The position numbers and the translations under genes are program-made. Below, piece after piece: positions 1 through 8,847 of a stretch of DNA of 64,000 nucleotides. The DNA is from JACZUI01 sp965216725. GTDB taxonomy: Bacteria; Actinomycetota; Acidimicrobiia; Spongiisociales; ZC4RG35. The stretch spans positions 1 through 64,000 of the forward strand of contig CBDCGI010000005.1 of NCBI GenBank assembly GCA_965216725.1, given 5' to 3'. Position 1 is the first letter of the stretch. Every line of letters begins with the position of its first letter. The notes under the pieces were generated by a model that was not told the origin of the DNA, searched no databases, and worked only from the letters and a program-made list of their open reading frames with translations.

Positions 1-1047
1 CTCACGGCGATTGCGACCTTGGTATTCCAGCCGGCACGTCAGTGGTTGGAAGCGATCGCCGACGGGTGGGTATTCGGCAACCGGGCCTCCCCGGTGGATG
101 CCATCCAGAGCTTCGGAGAACGAGTAGCCGGCTCCGGCCGGCCAGACGACATCGCCGAAACGCTGGCGTCGACCGTTAGCCGCGCTCTACCGGTTGCCTG
201 GGTTCGAGTGGACGTGGATGGCTCTCCCCCAGCCGAAGGCGGGACCCCGAACACAGAGAGCGAAACCACTTTGCCAGTGGCGTGGATTGATGAGGCCTTT
301 GGGACTATTCGTTGCCAGCCACAACGCGGAGCCGAGTTGGGAGAGCAGGACCATTCGCTTCTGGAGGCGCTCGTCGGCCAGGCAGCACTGGCAATCGCTC
401 ATTCACGCATGGCGACGCGCCTCGTGAACGCCCAGGAGGACGAGCGAAGGAGGATCGAGCGCAACATCCACGACGGAACCCAACAAGATCTGGCCAACTT
501 GGTCGCGCGGATTGGAATTGCCCGGTCCAAGGCCAACGGAGATCCGGGCGTGATCGCCGATCTCAATCTCATTCAACAGGACGCACAAAGAATTCTTGGT
601 GAGCTACGACAATTGGCGCAAGGCATCTACCCGTCGGTCCTCAGGGACGGTGGTCTGGTACCGGCTATCGAAGACCGCTGCTCGAGGCTTCCCATCGATG
701 TCAATGTTCGGATCGGCACCGCACTGACCGGGGGACGGCTGCCAGCCGAGACCGAGGGAGCCGCTTATTTCTTCACGGCGGAAGCTTTGAACAATGTGAT
801 CAAGCACTCGAACGCGACGATGGTCGACGTTGCCCTCGACCTGGACGGAAGCAGACTCAGTGTTGAAGTCAAAGATGACGGTGTCGGCTTCGACCCCCAG
901 ACGAGGGGCGAGGGATCGGGGCTCATCGGCCTCACCGACCGTATCCGTGCCCTCGGAGGAGAGCTCACGGTGATCAGCAGTCTCGGCAACGGAAGCCTGG
1001 TTGCCGCGCACCTTCCGGTTGAAGGCATCACCGAGGAACCATGGTGA
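1..1047 (+). CDS. NarL-type sensor histidine kinase, 5' end cut by the window
   Basis: Cytoplasmic part of a two-component sensor kinase that would autophosphorylate on His and pass phosphate to the response regulator overlapping its 3' end. The frame is open from base 1, so the N-terminal membrane region lies outside the window. After a GAF-like segment comes a HisKA_3 H-box (RRIERNIHDGTQQDL, His near residue 156 of the visible part), then an HATPase_c domain with an N-box (EALNNVIKHS) and G-boxes (DDGVGFDP, GSGLIGLTDR). The signal sensed cannot be told. It is similar in layout to the kinase at 22416-24611. Family call is secure. Confidence 0.9.
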   Translation, partial: LTAIATLVFQPARQWLEAIADGWVFGNRASPVDAIQSFGERVAGSGRPDDIAETLASTVSRALPVAWVRVDVDGSPPAEGGTPNTESETTLPVAWIDEAFGTIRCQPQRGAELGEQDHSLLEALVGQAALAIAHSRMATRLVNAQEDERRRIERNIHDGTQQDLANLVARIGIARSKANGDPGVIADLNLIQQDAQRILGELRQLAQGIYPSVLRDGGLVPAIEDRCSRLPIDVNVRIGTALTGGRLPAETEGAAYFFTAEALNNVIKHSNATMVDVALDLDGSRLSVEVKDDGVGFDPQTRGEGSGLIGLTDRIRALGGELTVISSLGNGSLVAAHLPVEGITEEPW

Positions 1048-1769
1048 CGCGGAGTCTCAAGGTCGTGATCGCCGAGGATCATTACCTCCTTCGCGAGGGA
1101 ACCCGGCAACTTCTGGAGACGTCCGGAGTTGTGGAGGTGCTGGCAACCGTCGGAGACGCGGCGGCGCTTCTGGAAGCTTTGAGGCGCCTCACGCCTGACG
1201 CCGCGATCGTGGATATCCGCATGCCGCCCGACCACGAGACTGAGGGCATCGCCGCTGCCCGCGCGATACGTGCCGAGCATCCCGGGATTGGTGTCGTCGT
1301 CCTGTCGCAGTATGCCAATGCCCTTTATGCGTTCGAGCTGTTTCAGGACGGCACCGAGGGACTTGCTTATCTACTGAAAGACAAAGTCGGTGATGTCGAC
1401 GAGCTGGTGCGAGCTCTCGTCGCCGTCACACAGGGAGGTTCGGTGATCGACCCCAAGGTGGTCGAAAGTCTGCTCTCCCGCAAAGCCACGATGGCTAGAG
1501 GAAGTCTCGGCGAGCTCACCGACCGAGAGATGGAAGTGCTGGCACAAATGGCCCAAGGGAAGTCAAACGCTGGGATCTCCGATGCGCTGTTCATTTCGGA
1601 GTCGGCAGTTGAGAAGCACATCAACTCGATAATGATGAAACTCGGGCTCGACCCAGACGACTCCGGCCTCAACCGACGGGTGGCCGCGGTCCTCACCTTC
1701 CTACACAGCTATCAACCGTCTGACAGGGCTCCTGAGAAGTCGGAGACTCCCACCGATTCCATGACCTGA
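1041..1769 (+). CDS. NarL/FixJ-family response regulator
   Basis: DNA-binding partner of the upstream kinase; its ATG overlaps the kinase stop by 7 nt, so the two are translationally coupled. Residues 5-125 form a receiver domain with the acidic pair EDHY, phospho-acceptor Asp in AAIVDIRMPP and the conserved Lys in YLLKDK. A LuxR-type helix-turn-helix follows near residues 155-220 (LTDREMEVLAQMAQG, SAVEKHINSIMMKLGL). Length of 242 aa is normal. The receiver and HTH closely resemble those of the regulator at 25399-26094, so the two pairs are probably related. Target genes are unknown. Confidence 0.92.
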   Translation: MVTRSLKVVIAEDHYLLREGTRQLLETSGVVEVLATVGDAAALLEALRRLTPDAAIVDIRMPPDHETEGIAAARAIRAEHPGIGVVVLSQYANALYAFELFQDGTEGLAYLLKDKVGDVDELVRALVAVTQGGSVIDPKVVESLLSRKATMARGSLGELTDREMEVLAQMAQGKSNAGISDALFISESAVEKHINSIMMKLGLDPDDSGLNRRVAAVLTFLHSYQPSDRAPEKSETPTDSMT

Positions 1770-1874
1770 ACTCGAGTGCTACAAGCCGGCCTCAGTCGAT
1801 CAGCAATCTTCTGACCTCTGGGCAGCTTTGCGTCGACCCTCGCAGCCAACCGAGGATCCTCCCTGACCAGGGGT

Positions 1875-1905
1875 TGGTGGAGCTGACGGGATTTGAACCC
1901 GTGAC
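1875..1905 (-). repeat. Partial tRNA-Ala 3' end (T-arm, acceptor and CCA), att remnant A
   Basis: Read on the minus strand, this is the T-arm, 3' acceptor strand and CCA identical to the intact tRNA-Ala(CGC) at 26425-26501. Upstream of the T-arm the sequence differs, so neither the anticodon loop nor the D-arm is present and no tRNA can form. A TGACCAGGGG box lies directly beside it at 1865-1873, as at the other copies, but the TGTGG arms are not visible. I read it as the most eroded junction of the array. The rest of the 1770-2166 gap shows no gene. Confidence 0.7.
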
Positions 1906-2166
1906 CGGGTTCGTCCGTCGCAACCCCCGTTGCTCGTTCCATGTACGCCCGTCTGGCTGGGCTTGTCCTCGGACTCATCGACTTGGCTTGGCCCTTGGGA
2001 TTCCTCAGAATCAAGAGCCGAGCCCAGGGAGCGGCCGTAGTCGCTTGATCGTTGGCAGTGTCCTCCGACTGGCCGAGGACCCGGATGAGAATCTGACGGC
2101 CTCCGCCAGCACACCAGCAACTTCGACCACTACGCCCCCAAACCCTGGGCGCGGAGGGTCACCGAC

Positions 2167-4173
2167 TTACCGACCGTGACCGATGAGTCTCTCCATTCGG
2201 TCTGACTCGACTCGGCTGAGCGTCATCCGATTGGGGCCGGCGACGATCGCGACGCCAGTGCGCCCGACGTTGTTGGCAAAACGGAGACGATCGGGCAGAG
2301 GCGTATCCTGAATGACGTGGGCAGGGATGACCAAAAGGTCGTCGGCCTGAAGCGAACGGAGCAATTCCTGAGCGTTTGTCCTGCCGATTCGGACCTCGAC
2401 ACCTTCGAGCTCCGAGAGTGACGACGTGATCTCATCTTCTCTCCTAGCGAACACAAGGAGTGGGTTCTCGTTGCCTGTGACCAAACGTCCTGCAAGATCT
2501 GCGGCCAGGGTTGCATCCTCGTGATGCCACTGCACTTTGGTGTCGCCAAGCACCAAGACCACGCGGCTCCAAGGCGCTTGGAGTTGAACAGCCATTGTTG
2601 GGATCGGACTGCGTGCCCCGAATGCATCCAGTTGCGAACCAAACACGTAGCTACTTCCGAACTTGGGCCTCGACCAGTTCAACACGGCCAAAGTGGCGTC
2701 ATTCTCGGCGACGAGTTCAAGCGCTCCGGTCATGAAGGACTCCGAAACACGGACCAGACCAGTGGTGTCGTGCCCGGCAGAGGCGGCGGCCTCATCGGCT
2801 TCAGATATGCGTGCTCGAGCGGCTTCGATCGGAGGGTCGGTTTGCACAGTAAAGGGAATCAGAACACCACCGTCGCTGATCGCGACCCGACCGGCCAAAT
2901 CCATCACGGTCTTGAGGTTGGATAACGAGTGCGCTGCGTCAATGACAATTCGCTCGCCGACCGCGGCCGGCGGGTGTTCAGGTCGCGGCATCCGTCTGAT
3001 GAAGACCTGGGTGAGAGTTGCCGTGGCAAGGGCTGTGACGACAATGGCAAAGACCGCGCCATTGACCACTTCCTGGTCGAAGAACCCGAGAGACAGGCCC
3101 ACCTGCGCTATGGCCAGGGTTGACGCCGCCTGGCCATAGCTGAGGGAGGCCATTAGGCCGATCTCGTTGAATGAGTACCTGTAGATCGGCCCACCGATCG
3201 CAGCGGCAATCGTCTTACCCACCAAGACCAACCCGGTGAAGATCATCCCAAGCCGGACCGTTTCTAGATCGAAGAAGGCACTTGGGTCGATGCTGAGCCC
3301 GATCGACACCAGGAAAGCGGGGACGAACACGGTGGAACCCACGAAGTCGATACGGCTCATCAACTCGGAGCCGGCAGGAACCAACCGATTGAGGCCCAAG
3401 CCCGCGAGGAAGGCTCCGATGATCCCTTCCACACCGGCGGCAACCGCCATCGAAGCGCCTGCCGCCATGACCACCAAGGAGAAGAGGAATCGTTGGGTGC
3501 GGGAGTGGCCCACTTTGACGAAAAACCAAGTGCCGACCCGCGGCAGCAGCCAAAGCGTGAACCCGATCAAGAGAGGTATAGCGAGCCAGAGCGGAAGAGG
3601 TGACTCCGCCCCTGTGACGACTTCCGCACCACCATCATCAAACGGCGAAACTTCGATGAACGCGGTCGAGGTGGCGACAGCCAGGACGAGAAGTGAAAGC
3701 ATGTCGGCGACCACGCCAGCAGAGACCGCACTCACCACCGCTCGGTTATCGGCCAGACCGGCCGCTCTTGCATCGGGGTACGCCACCAGGGTGTTCGAGG
3801 CCCACATCGCTCCGACGAGCAAAGCGGCCATTACGCCAAGATCCAGTAGGGAAACCCCGACCCAAACACTCAGGAAAAAAGGGACACCGAAGCCGAGCAA
3901 CCCAAAGGCGACGGCGGAACTCCGGCTCGCCAAGAATGCCTTCAAGTTGAACGAGAGGCCAGCGAGGAACATCAGGTAGATGATCCCCACCTTCCCGAGG
4001 TCTTCAACGAGCCCTACCCGCCCCAACCACCCCAGCATGAACGGTCCGAAAATCATGCCAAAAAAGATGAGGCCGAGGAGGCCCGGAATCCGGAAGCGCT
4101 CAGCCATCATCGGCCCTGCCAGGATCACGGTCAGCAGGACGAACAATGTGAATTCGACGGTCCCTACGAGCAC
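2167..4173 (-). CDS. CPA2-family (Kef-type) cation/proton antiporter
   Basis: Inner-membrane monovalent cation/H+ antiporter. Residues 1-400 contain about 11-12 hydrophobic helices of the Na_H_Exchanger fold (opening GTVEFTLFVLLTVILAGPMMAERFR split over TM1, then GLLGLIFFGMIFGPFMLG). The C-terminal 260 residues are soluble and resemble a universal-stress-like regulatory domain rather than a TrkA-N domain, since no GxGxxG nucleotide fold is seen. The start is GTG at 4173. It is divergent from the DUF1254 gene across 63 bp. It sits in the eroded part of the tRNA-bounded region, suggesting acquired cargo. Ion specificity cannot be inferred. Confidence 0.85.
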   Translation of the reverse strand: MLVGTVEFTLFVLLTVILAGPMMAERFRIPGLLGLIFFGMIFGPFMLGWLGRVGLVEDLGKVGIIYLMFLAGLSFNLKAFLASRSSAVAFGLLGFGVPFFLSVWVGVSLLDLGVMAALLVGAMWASNTLVAYPDARAAGLADNRAVVSAVSAGVVADMLSLLVLAVATSTAFIEVSPFDDGGAEVVTGAESPLPLWLAIPLLIGFTLWLLPRVGTWFFVKVGHSRTQRFLFSLVVMAAGASMAVAAGVEGIIGAFLAGLGLNRLVPAGSELMSRIDFVGSTVFVPAFLVSIGLSIDPSAFFDLETVRLGMIFTGLVLVGKTIAAAIGGPIYRYSFNEIGLMASLSYGQAASTLAIAQVGLSLGFFDQEVVNGAVFAIVVTALATATLTQVFIRRMPRPEHPPAAVGERIVIDAAHSLSNLKTVMDLAGRVAISDGGVLIPFTVQTDPPIEAARARISEADEAAASAGHDTTGLVRVSESFMTGALELVAENDATLAVLNWSRPKFGSSYVFGSQLDAFGARSPIPTMAVQLQAPWSRVVLVLGDTKVQWHHEDATLAADLAGRLVTGNENPLLVFARREDEITSSLSELEGVEVRIGRTNAQELLRSLQADDLLVIPAHVIQDTPLPDRLRFANNVGRTGVAIVAGPNRMTLSRVESDRMERLIGHGR

Positions 4174-4236
4174 AGCCCCATTATTAGCTGATGGTCTTCG
4201 TGGGCGACGACGGAACTACTGAAAGGAGTCCATCAC

Positions 4237-5169
4237 ATGTCCATTGATGTCAACGTCTCGAACTTCGCTCGAGCGGAGACGGACACGGCGATCAAGAAAA
4301 TCGTGGATCTTGCCGGAGGCCTCAACAGTTGGATTCACCTTCGGGCGCCAACACCAATCGACCGGCAAGAAGTGATCCGGATGAACTACGACACCCTCTA
4401 CTCGTCCGCAGTGTTGGATCTTAGCGAACCGGCGACAGTGGTGATGCCCGAGACAGGTGGCCGGTATCAGAGCCTCCACGTGATCAACCAGGACCACTAC
4501 TCCTTCGCCTACATCGAACCAGGCCGCTACGAGCTGACTCAAGACCTGGTTGGCAGCCGGTATGGCTACCTGATCGTTCGGACGTTCCTAGACCCCCACG
4601 ATCTCGCGGCTACCAACGCTCTACAAGACGCTCTCAGGATCGAGGGTGGAGGAACGGATCCCCTCGAAAATCCCGACTGGAACATCGATCAAATGACGAC
4701 CGCACGAGACGCCTTGAACACGTTGGCCAAACTCGGAATGAGCAACGAAGGCGCGTTCGGCACCAAAGAGCAAGTCGACCCCATCACCCATCTCATCATG
4801 ACCGCAGCCGGATGGGGAGGCTTGCCCCTCAAGAACACGTACGCCGAACTGGGCAGCGTCGCCAACAACAATGGCACGCCCCATGTGGTAACCGCCAAGG
4901 ATGTGCCGGTCCGTGCGTTCTGGTCAGTAATCGTCTACGACGCCGACGGGTTCATACCAGCCAACCATCTAGGGATATACAGCTACAACAACGTCACCGC
5001 AGATCCCAACCCTGACGGGTCGATCACCATCAACTTCGGCGGCGACCCAAACCAGATCAACCACATACCCATCGCTGACGGCTGGAACTACGCCATCCGC
5101 ATGTACGAACCAGAACCCGAGATCCTCGACGGAACCTGGAGCTTCCCCAAGATCATCCCAGCTCAATAA
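4237..5169 (+). CDS. DUF1254/DUF1214 domain protein
   Basis: A two-domain protein of the DUF1254-DUF1214 family, whose biochemical role is not established. Residues 30-130 carry the DUF1254 pattern (RMNYDTLYSSAVLDL, YQSLHVINQDHYS), and residues 200-305 the DUF1214 pattern (VPVRAFWSVIVYDADGF, LGIYSYNN, NYAIRMYEPEPEILDGTW). No signal peptide is visible although many relatives are exported. The ATG at 4237 has a strong GAAAGGAG ribosome site. It is alone, divergent from the antiporter, within the acquired region. Length of 310 aa is somewhat short for the family but both domains look complete. Confidence 0.85.
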   Translation: MSIDVNVSNFARAETDTAIKKIVDLAGGLNSWIHLRAPTPIDRQEVIRMNYDTLYSSAVLDLSEPATVVMPETGGRYQSLHVINQDHYSFAYIEPGRYELTQDLVGSRYGYLIVRTFLDPHDLAATNALQDALRIEGGGTDPLENPDWNIDQMTTARDALNTLAKLGMSNEGAFGTKEQVDPITHLIMTAAGWGGLPLKNTYAELGSVANNNGTPHVVTAKDVPVRAFWSVIVYDADGFIPANHLGIYSYNNVTADPNPDGSITINFGGDPNQINHIPIADGWNYAIRMYEPEPEILDGTWSFPKIIPAQ

Positions 5170-5391
5170 CCCAACCAAGACACTCTGCCTGCCACTTCGA
5201 GGCTTCCCGCAACCCAACCGTGATCACTCAACGATCCTCAATGTGGTTCCAGCCTGCGGATGCATCAGTGCCGACTGGTGTGGGAGACGCGGAGTTAGGG
5301 GCTTGCTCGCGGCGAGTGCGCCGCGGCGCTGCCGCGAGGACGAGCCTGGGCGGGTTGCTCTGGCGAATCAGGAACCCGTAGGGTCTTTGAT

Positions 5392-6159
5392 ATGGCGAAT
5401 CCGATCCTTACCCGTCAGTTCGGTGAATCAACTGCGGAGGATCTACGACCTCCTCCGCCCGCAAGTCCTCAAGCATCCGCCGGGAATTCTTCGTGGAACG
5501 TGATGACGAAGACCTCGGTGACACTTGCCACGCTCTTCCTGCTAGCTCTGGTCGCCATGGGGGCAATACTCGGATGGCAGAACGCCGACTGGGTTGTGGG
5601 CTGGTGGTGGTTGATCTTGCCTAGCCTGATCGCTCTGGTTGTCGTCGCCATCTTCGTCCCGAGATTGGCGCTGGCTGCTGGAGTCATCTACTCGGTGGCG
5701 TCGGGTGCGCTATTGGGGGCACTGTCCAAAGAGTTCGAGGCTCTCTACGACGGGATTGTGTTCCTGGCTCTCACGGCCACGGTTGTCGTGTTCGTGGTGG
5801 CGCTTCTTCTGTACTTGACGGGAGTGATCAAGGTCACACAACGGCTGCGGGCGACGGTGCTGGTTGCAGCCTGTGGCGTCACCCTGTTCTATCTCACTAC
5901 GTTGGTGATGTCGTGGTTCGGATTGGACGTGCCACTGGTGACAGGCGCCGGACCAGGGGCGATCGCGTTCAGCCTGTTGGTCATCCTCATCGTATCCCTC
6001 GGCTTGATGTTGGACTTCGACACGATCGAGCGGGGAATCGCTACCGGTGCACCTCGGAGGTTGTCCGAGTTCGCCGCGTTCGGGTTGATCACCTCCATCG
6101 TGTGGGTGTACATCGAGATCCTGCGGCTCCTTGCGATACTGGCTTGGCGATCCATATGA
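5392..6159 (+). CDS. Bax inhibitor-1/YccA family membrane protein
   Basis: Predicted seven-helix membrane protein of the Bax1-I/YccA type. The N-terminus MANPILTRQF matches the usual start of actinobacterial members, followed by a Pro/Ala-rich linker and helices from residue 40 to 250. The final helices contain MLDFDTIERGIATGAP and a late Trp/Tyr-rich segment, as expected for the family. In bacteria these proteins interact with membrane proteases or conduct ions; which applies here is unknown. No clear Shine-Dalgarno precedes the ATG. The 222 bp before it hold no gene I can recognise. Confidence 0.8.
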   Translation: MANPILTRQFGESTAEDLRPPPPASPQASAGNSSWNVMTKTSVTLATLFLLALVAMGAILGWQNADWVVGWWWLILPSLIALVVVAIFVPRLALAAGVIYSVASGALLGALSKEFEALYDGIVFLALTATVVVFVVALLLYLTGVIKVTQRLRATVLVAACGVTLFYLTTLVMSWFGLDVPLVTGAGPGAIAFSLLVILIVSLGLMLDFDTIERGIATGAPRRLSEFAAFGLITSIVWVYIEILRLLAILAWRSI

Positions 6160-6300
6160 CAAACACGTGATGGTCCGCTCCATGACCGGCGGCACTACGT
6201 ACGTGGGCCTGCCTTGCGACACCCAATAGCGAACCTCACCCAAGCGGCCACGCAATCGTCCGCATCATCAGGGAGAACGCTGTCGGAACGACAACCGGCT

Positions 6301-6350
6301 GTGGGCCCGGCTGGATTTGAACCTGCAACCTCTTGGGTGTCGACCAAGCC
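6301..6350 (-). repeat. tRNA-Val(GAC)-like 3' fragment, att remnant B
   Basis: On the minus strand this gives an anticodon stem CTTGG/CCAAG enclosing a loop with anticodon GAC, then a T-arm with the TTCAAAT loop and part of an acceptor strand. The 5' half has no D-arm or matching acceptor strand. One T-stem pair is broken, so it is not functional. It differs from the tRNA-Ala fragments elsewhere, implying an insertion that used a tRNA-Val gene. The 410 bp between 6160 and 6570 hold nothing else I can identify. Confidence 0.6.
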
Positions 6351-6570
6351 ATCCAGGAAGCGAATACCCGTGTATTCATTGGGTGTTTCGATTCTCACCC
6401 ACCCAAGGTGTTCACACGACAGTTCGGGCAACTGCTCCGGGGCGACGCGGGTGTAGATCCTCGCTCGCTCAACAATCATGAGCCCCCTCGAGCTCTTCGA
6501 GCACACTCCGTCGCGACTCGACGGGCCGGCCTGTCTGTCGTTTCACACCGTGACGATCAAGAAGGACGAC

Positions 6571-6792
6571 ATGGCCGCCAACGAGAACCGGACCTACCTC
6601 GGCACTGTCATCTTCGACGGCCACCACGCCACGTTCACTCCTGACCGCCAAACGCCGACCATCAACTTCCGGCCCGGCCTGCGTGGGAACATCGCGATGA
6701 TCCGACTGATGCGAGCACTGAACCGTCGTCTCGAGAGCGCCGTCGCCCGGCACAGCCAGCCGATCCCCCAGATCAACATCCCGCGGTCGTAG
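6571..6792 (+). CDS. Small hypothetical protein
   Basis: A 73-aa basic protein I do not recognise. The ATG at 6571 is preceded by AGAAGGACGAC, an acceptable ribosome site, and the sequence (YLGTVIFDGHHATFTPDRQ, then NIAMIRLMRALNRRL) has an amphipathic C-terminal helix and no membrane segment. It lies between the tRNA-Val fragment and the truncated DUF202 gene. Codon use looks coding, but nothing else supports it; an upstream in-frame start at 6478 would add 31 residues with no better ribosome site. Confidence 0.45.
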   Translation: MAANENRTYLGTVIFDGHHATFTPDRQTPTINFRPGLRGNIAMIRLMRALNRRLESAVARHSQPIPQINIPRS

Positions 6793-6976
6793 CCAGGCGC
6801 AAGAGCCAACGTCGGAGCTCGCGCCCCCCCACCTGGGCTCCCGAATCCGCATCAACGAGTTTCGCCACCCCAAAGCCAATCGTGCCAAGGGCAGTTCGGA
6901 CCCAGGCCAGGAATGTCCGTTCGTTAGCCAAGTGATCCCGAGCACGGCTGCCGACGTTTGCGCGTTGACTAGGCAT
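6773..6976 (-). pseudogene. Truncated DUF202 (YidH-type) membrane protein
   Basis: The frame encodes RDHLANERTFLAWVRTALG followed by TIGFGVAKL, the diagnostic N-terminal motif and first helix of DUF202 proteins. After this helix the sequence turns into unrelated Arg/Gly-rich residues and stops, so the second and third membrane helices of the normal 100-120 aa protein are missing. I therefore call it a 3'-truncated remnant. It lies about 200 bp from att junction C, which is consistent with deletion at a cassette end. The rest of 6793-7426 is occupied by junction C. Confidence 0.6.
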
Positions 6977-7135
6977 ACAGCAGGCGAATGTACCACCGAC
7001 CTCCGATAGGACGTCGGCCCCCGGGGCTCGCCGCACCTGGCGAGGTGTCCGGTTGAAGCCAAGAACTCAGCGTGGCACACGAGAGCAGCGCAAGTGCAAA
7101 TCGCCGAGGTTCGCCGACGTAAGAGCGCGCGAGAA

Positions 7136-7160
7136 AGCACCTCGTAGGAAATGAGGTGCT
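7136..7160. repeat. Hairpin outside the left arm of junction C
   Basis: Perfect 8-bp stem AGCACCTC/GAGGTGCT around the 9-nt loop GTAGGAAAT. A hairpin with the loop GCAGCAAAT stands at the same place near junction G (26296-26326), and a weaker version near junction F (19785-19808). The stems differ but the loops are alike, so this looks like a conserved cassette-end element: a terminator, or a site for a recombination protein. Confidence 0.55.
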
Positions 7161-7172
7161 CTGGAAGGGCGT

Positions 7173-7375
7173 CTTGTGGGCTGCCTGTGGGGCGCCAGAC
7201 TCCGGGCATCGACTACGACGGTGAGCCGGACGCGATCAGAAATCGCCCTGACCAGGGCGTTCGGTGGAGCTGGGGGGATTTGAACCCCCGACCCCCTCGT
7301 TGCGAAAGATGCGGTCAAAACCCTCTGAGCTGGGACTTTCGACCTTCTTGTTTGTCTTGTGGGACAGTTGTGGGC
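7173..7375. repeat. Cassette junction C (tRNA-Ala 3' half with two arms)
   Basis: Left arm at 7173-7190 with two TGTGG-type boxes, CCCTGACCAGGG at 7249-7260, tRNA 3' half at 7265-7306 ending in TTGCGAA (anticodon loop, plus strand), GATGCGGTCA next to it, and a diverged right arm CTTGTGGGACAGTTGTGGGC at 7356-7375, exactly 50 nt from the core end. The T-stem is GGGGG/CCCCC instead of ACGGG/CCCGT of the intact tRNA, so two pairs changed and pairing was kept. No D-arm is present. Confidence 0.8.
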
Positions 7376-7426
7376 AAAGCCGGGTGAGACCCTGGGAGTT
7401 CTAGTTAGAACGTGTAAGGCGGAGCA

Positions 7427-8404
7427 TTAGCTCGCTACGACGTCGAGCACCGGACGTCGAGAGGCAGTCTCTCTGTACTCCCCAGGTGTCATCCCAAACT
7501 CTCGCTTGAACGCCTTGGAGAATGACGAATCGGTGTCATACCCACATTCGGCGGCGATAGATGCGATGCTTCGTTGCGTCGTAGCGAGGAACCCCGCACC
7601 TAGGGCAATGCGTAGTCGGGTGACGTATTTCATCGGTGACTCTCCGATCAGTTCTCGGAATCGTTCGCTGAAAGCAGAGCGTGACATTCCGACCCGGTAG
7701 GCGAGTTGACCCACTGACCAGTCGCTGGCCAGGTCCGCATTGATGAGGTGTACGGCCTCAGCGACGGCGGGGTCGGTTAGTGATGGAGTCACGTCGACCA
7801 AACCGGTTCTAGCGGTTTCGGCGAGGAATGAACGGAGCGCCTGAGTGAGGAAGACGTCGGCAAGCTTGGCGAATATCGCCTTTGCCCCTGGGAGGGATTG
7901 GTCGGCCTCATCCTGGAGCATCGCAAACACGGCCTCGACCCATGATCCGGCTCTCTCGCTGCGGGCATCGACATGGATGACATCGGGCAGTGAGGCCATG
8001 AGGTAGTCGGGAGCGGTTTCATGGAGTGCGAACCCGCCGCACAGAAGACGGGTGAGATTCCCTTCGCCGCCGTAGTTCATCCGACCTCCCGAGTCGACCG
8101 GATGGTCGATCAGAATCCGATCCAACGCCTCGACCCGAGAGGCGGGGTCGTCCCGCATCGAGTGCATGTGACCGCGAGGAAGAATCACGAGGTCACCAGC
8201 CTGAAGCCACCGAGGGTCGTGAGCATCGATCATCAGCCATGCCGCGCCGTCGAGCACAAGATGGAACTTGGCGACATTTCGCCCCTCCACTCGGAAACCC
8301 CAAGGAGACCCCAACTCGGAAAGGCAATAAACGGCACTTCGTACCTGGATCTTCGACAACAGGTCGGTGACCGCATCTCCTGGATGTGTGTTGAGTTGTC
8401 TCAT
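7427..8404 (-). CDS. AraC-family transcriptional regulator with cupin N-domain
   Basis: One-component DNA-binding regulator. Residues 5-195 form a cupin-type (AraC_binding, Cupin_6-like) sensor domain (WLQAGDLVILPRGHMHSM). Residues 215-315 contain the two HTH motifs of the AraC family, ending in the usual second-helix signature (ECGYDTDSSFSKAFKREFGMTPGEYR). Length of 325 aa is normal. It is divergent from the SnoaL/SRPBCC pair across 92 bp, the typical layout of a regulator with its target operon, so control of those two genes is likely. The inducer is unknown. Confidence 0.92.
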   Translation of the reverse strand: MRQLNTHPGDAVTDLLSKIQVRSAVYCLSELGSPWGFRVEGRNVAKFHLVLDGAAWLMIDAHDPRWLQAGDLVILPRGHMHSMRDDPASRVEALDRILIDHPVDSGGRMNYGGEGNLTRLLCGGFALHETAPDYLMASLPDVIHVDARSERAGSWVEAVFAMLQDEADQSLPGAKAIFAKLADVFLTQALRSFLAETARTGLVDVTPSLTDPAVAEAVHLINADLASDWSVGQLAYRVGMSRSAFSERFRELIGESPMKYVTRLRIALGAGFLATTQRSIASIAAECGYDTDSSFSKAFKREFGMTPGEYRETASRRPVLDVVAS

Positions 8405-8496
8405 TCTGGACGATCAGACAAGAACATTGTCGCTTCGACCATAGCCAGACTCCGCCGTGGGCGGCAAGGTCGGTGAAAGCTCAGAAAGGAGTAGCT

Positions 8497-8847
8497 ATGA
8501 CCGCCACCGAGATAGTGGATGCATACCGCAAGGCAGTTGACGACAAGGATTTCGAAACAGCCCGGGGACATCTGGCCGACGACGTCGATTTCTACGGCCC
8601 GATCGACACCTTTGACAAAGCCGACGATTACATAGAAGCAATCAAAGGTCTTTCCCAGGTCGTGAAGGGAACGGAAACCCGGAAAGTCTTCGTCGACGCC
8701 GAGGACGTGTGCGTGATCTACGACCTACAGACCGTCACGCCTGCCAGCGCCGCACCGGTGGCCGAGTGGTACCACGTCGAGAACGGCACGATCTCGATGA
8801 TCCGTGTCTTCTTCGACGCCCGACCCTTCGTTCCTCAGGCCCAGTGA
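8497..8847 (+). CDS. SnoaL-like (NTF2-fold) protein
   Basis: Small single-domain protein of the SnoaL/NTF2 alpha+beta barrel type, which includes small-molecule isomerases, cyclases and proteins of unknown role. Visible features are the N-terminal helix IVDAYRKAVDDKDFETARGHL, then DDVDFYGPIDTF and the C-terminal strand pair EWYHVENGTISMIRVFFD. The ATG at 8497 follows the ribosome site AGAAAGGAG; a start 24 nt upstream lacks one. It overlaps the next gene by 1 nt in TGATG, so they are coupled. Probably regulated by the divergent AraC protein. Substrate unknown. Confidence 0.8.
   Translation: MTATEIVDAYRKAVDDKDFETARGHLADDVDFYGPIDTFDKADDYIEAIKGLSQVVKGTETRKVFVDAEDVCVIYDLQTVTPASAAPVAEWYHVENGTISMIRVFFDARPFVPQAQ

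Noticed and set aside
6469..7209. 246-aa frame on the minus strand
   Set aside because: Runs through the small hypothetical gene and the DUF202 remnant with Arg/Ser-rich composition; no domain seen.
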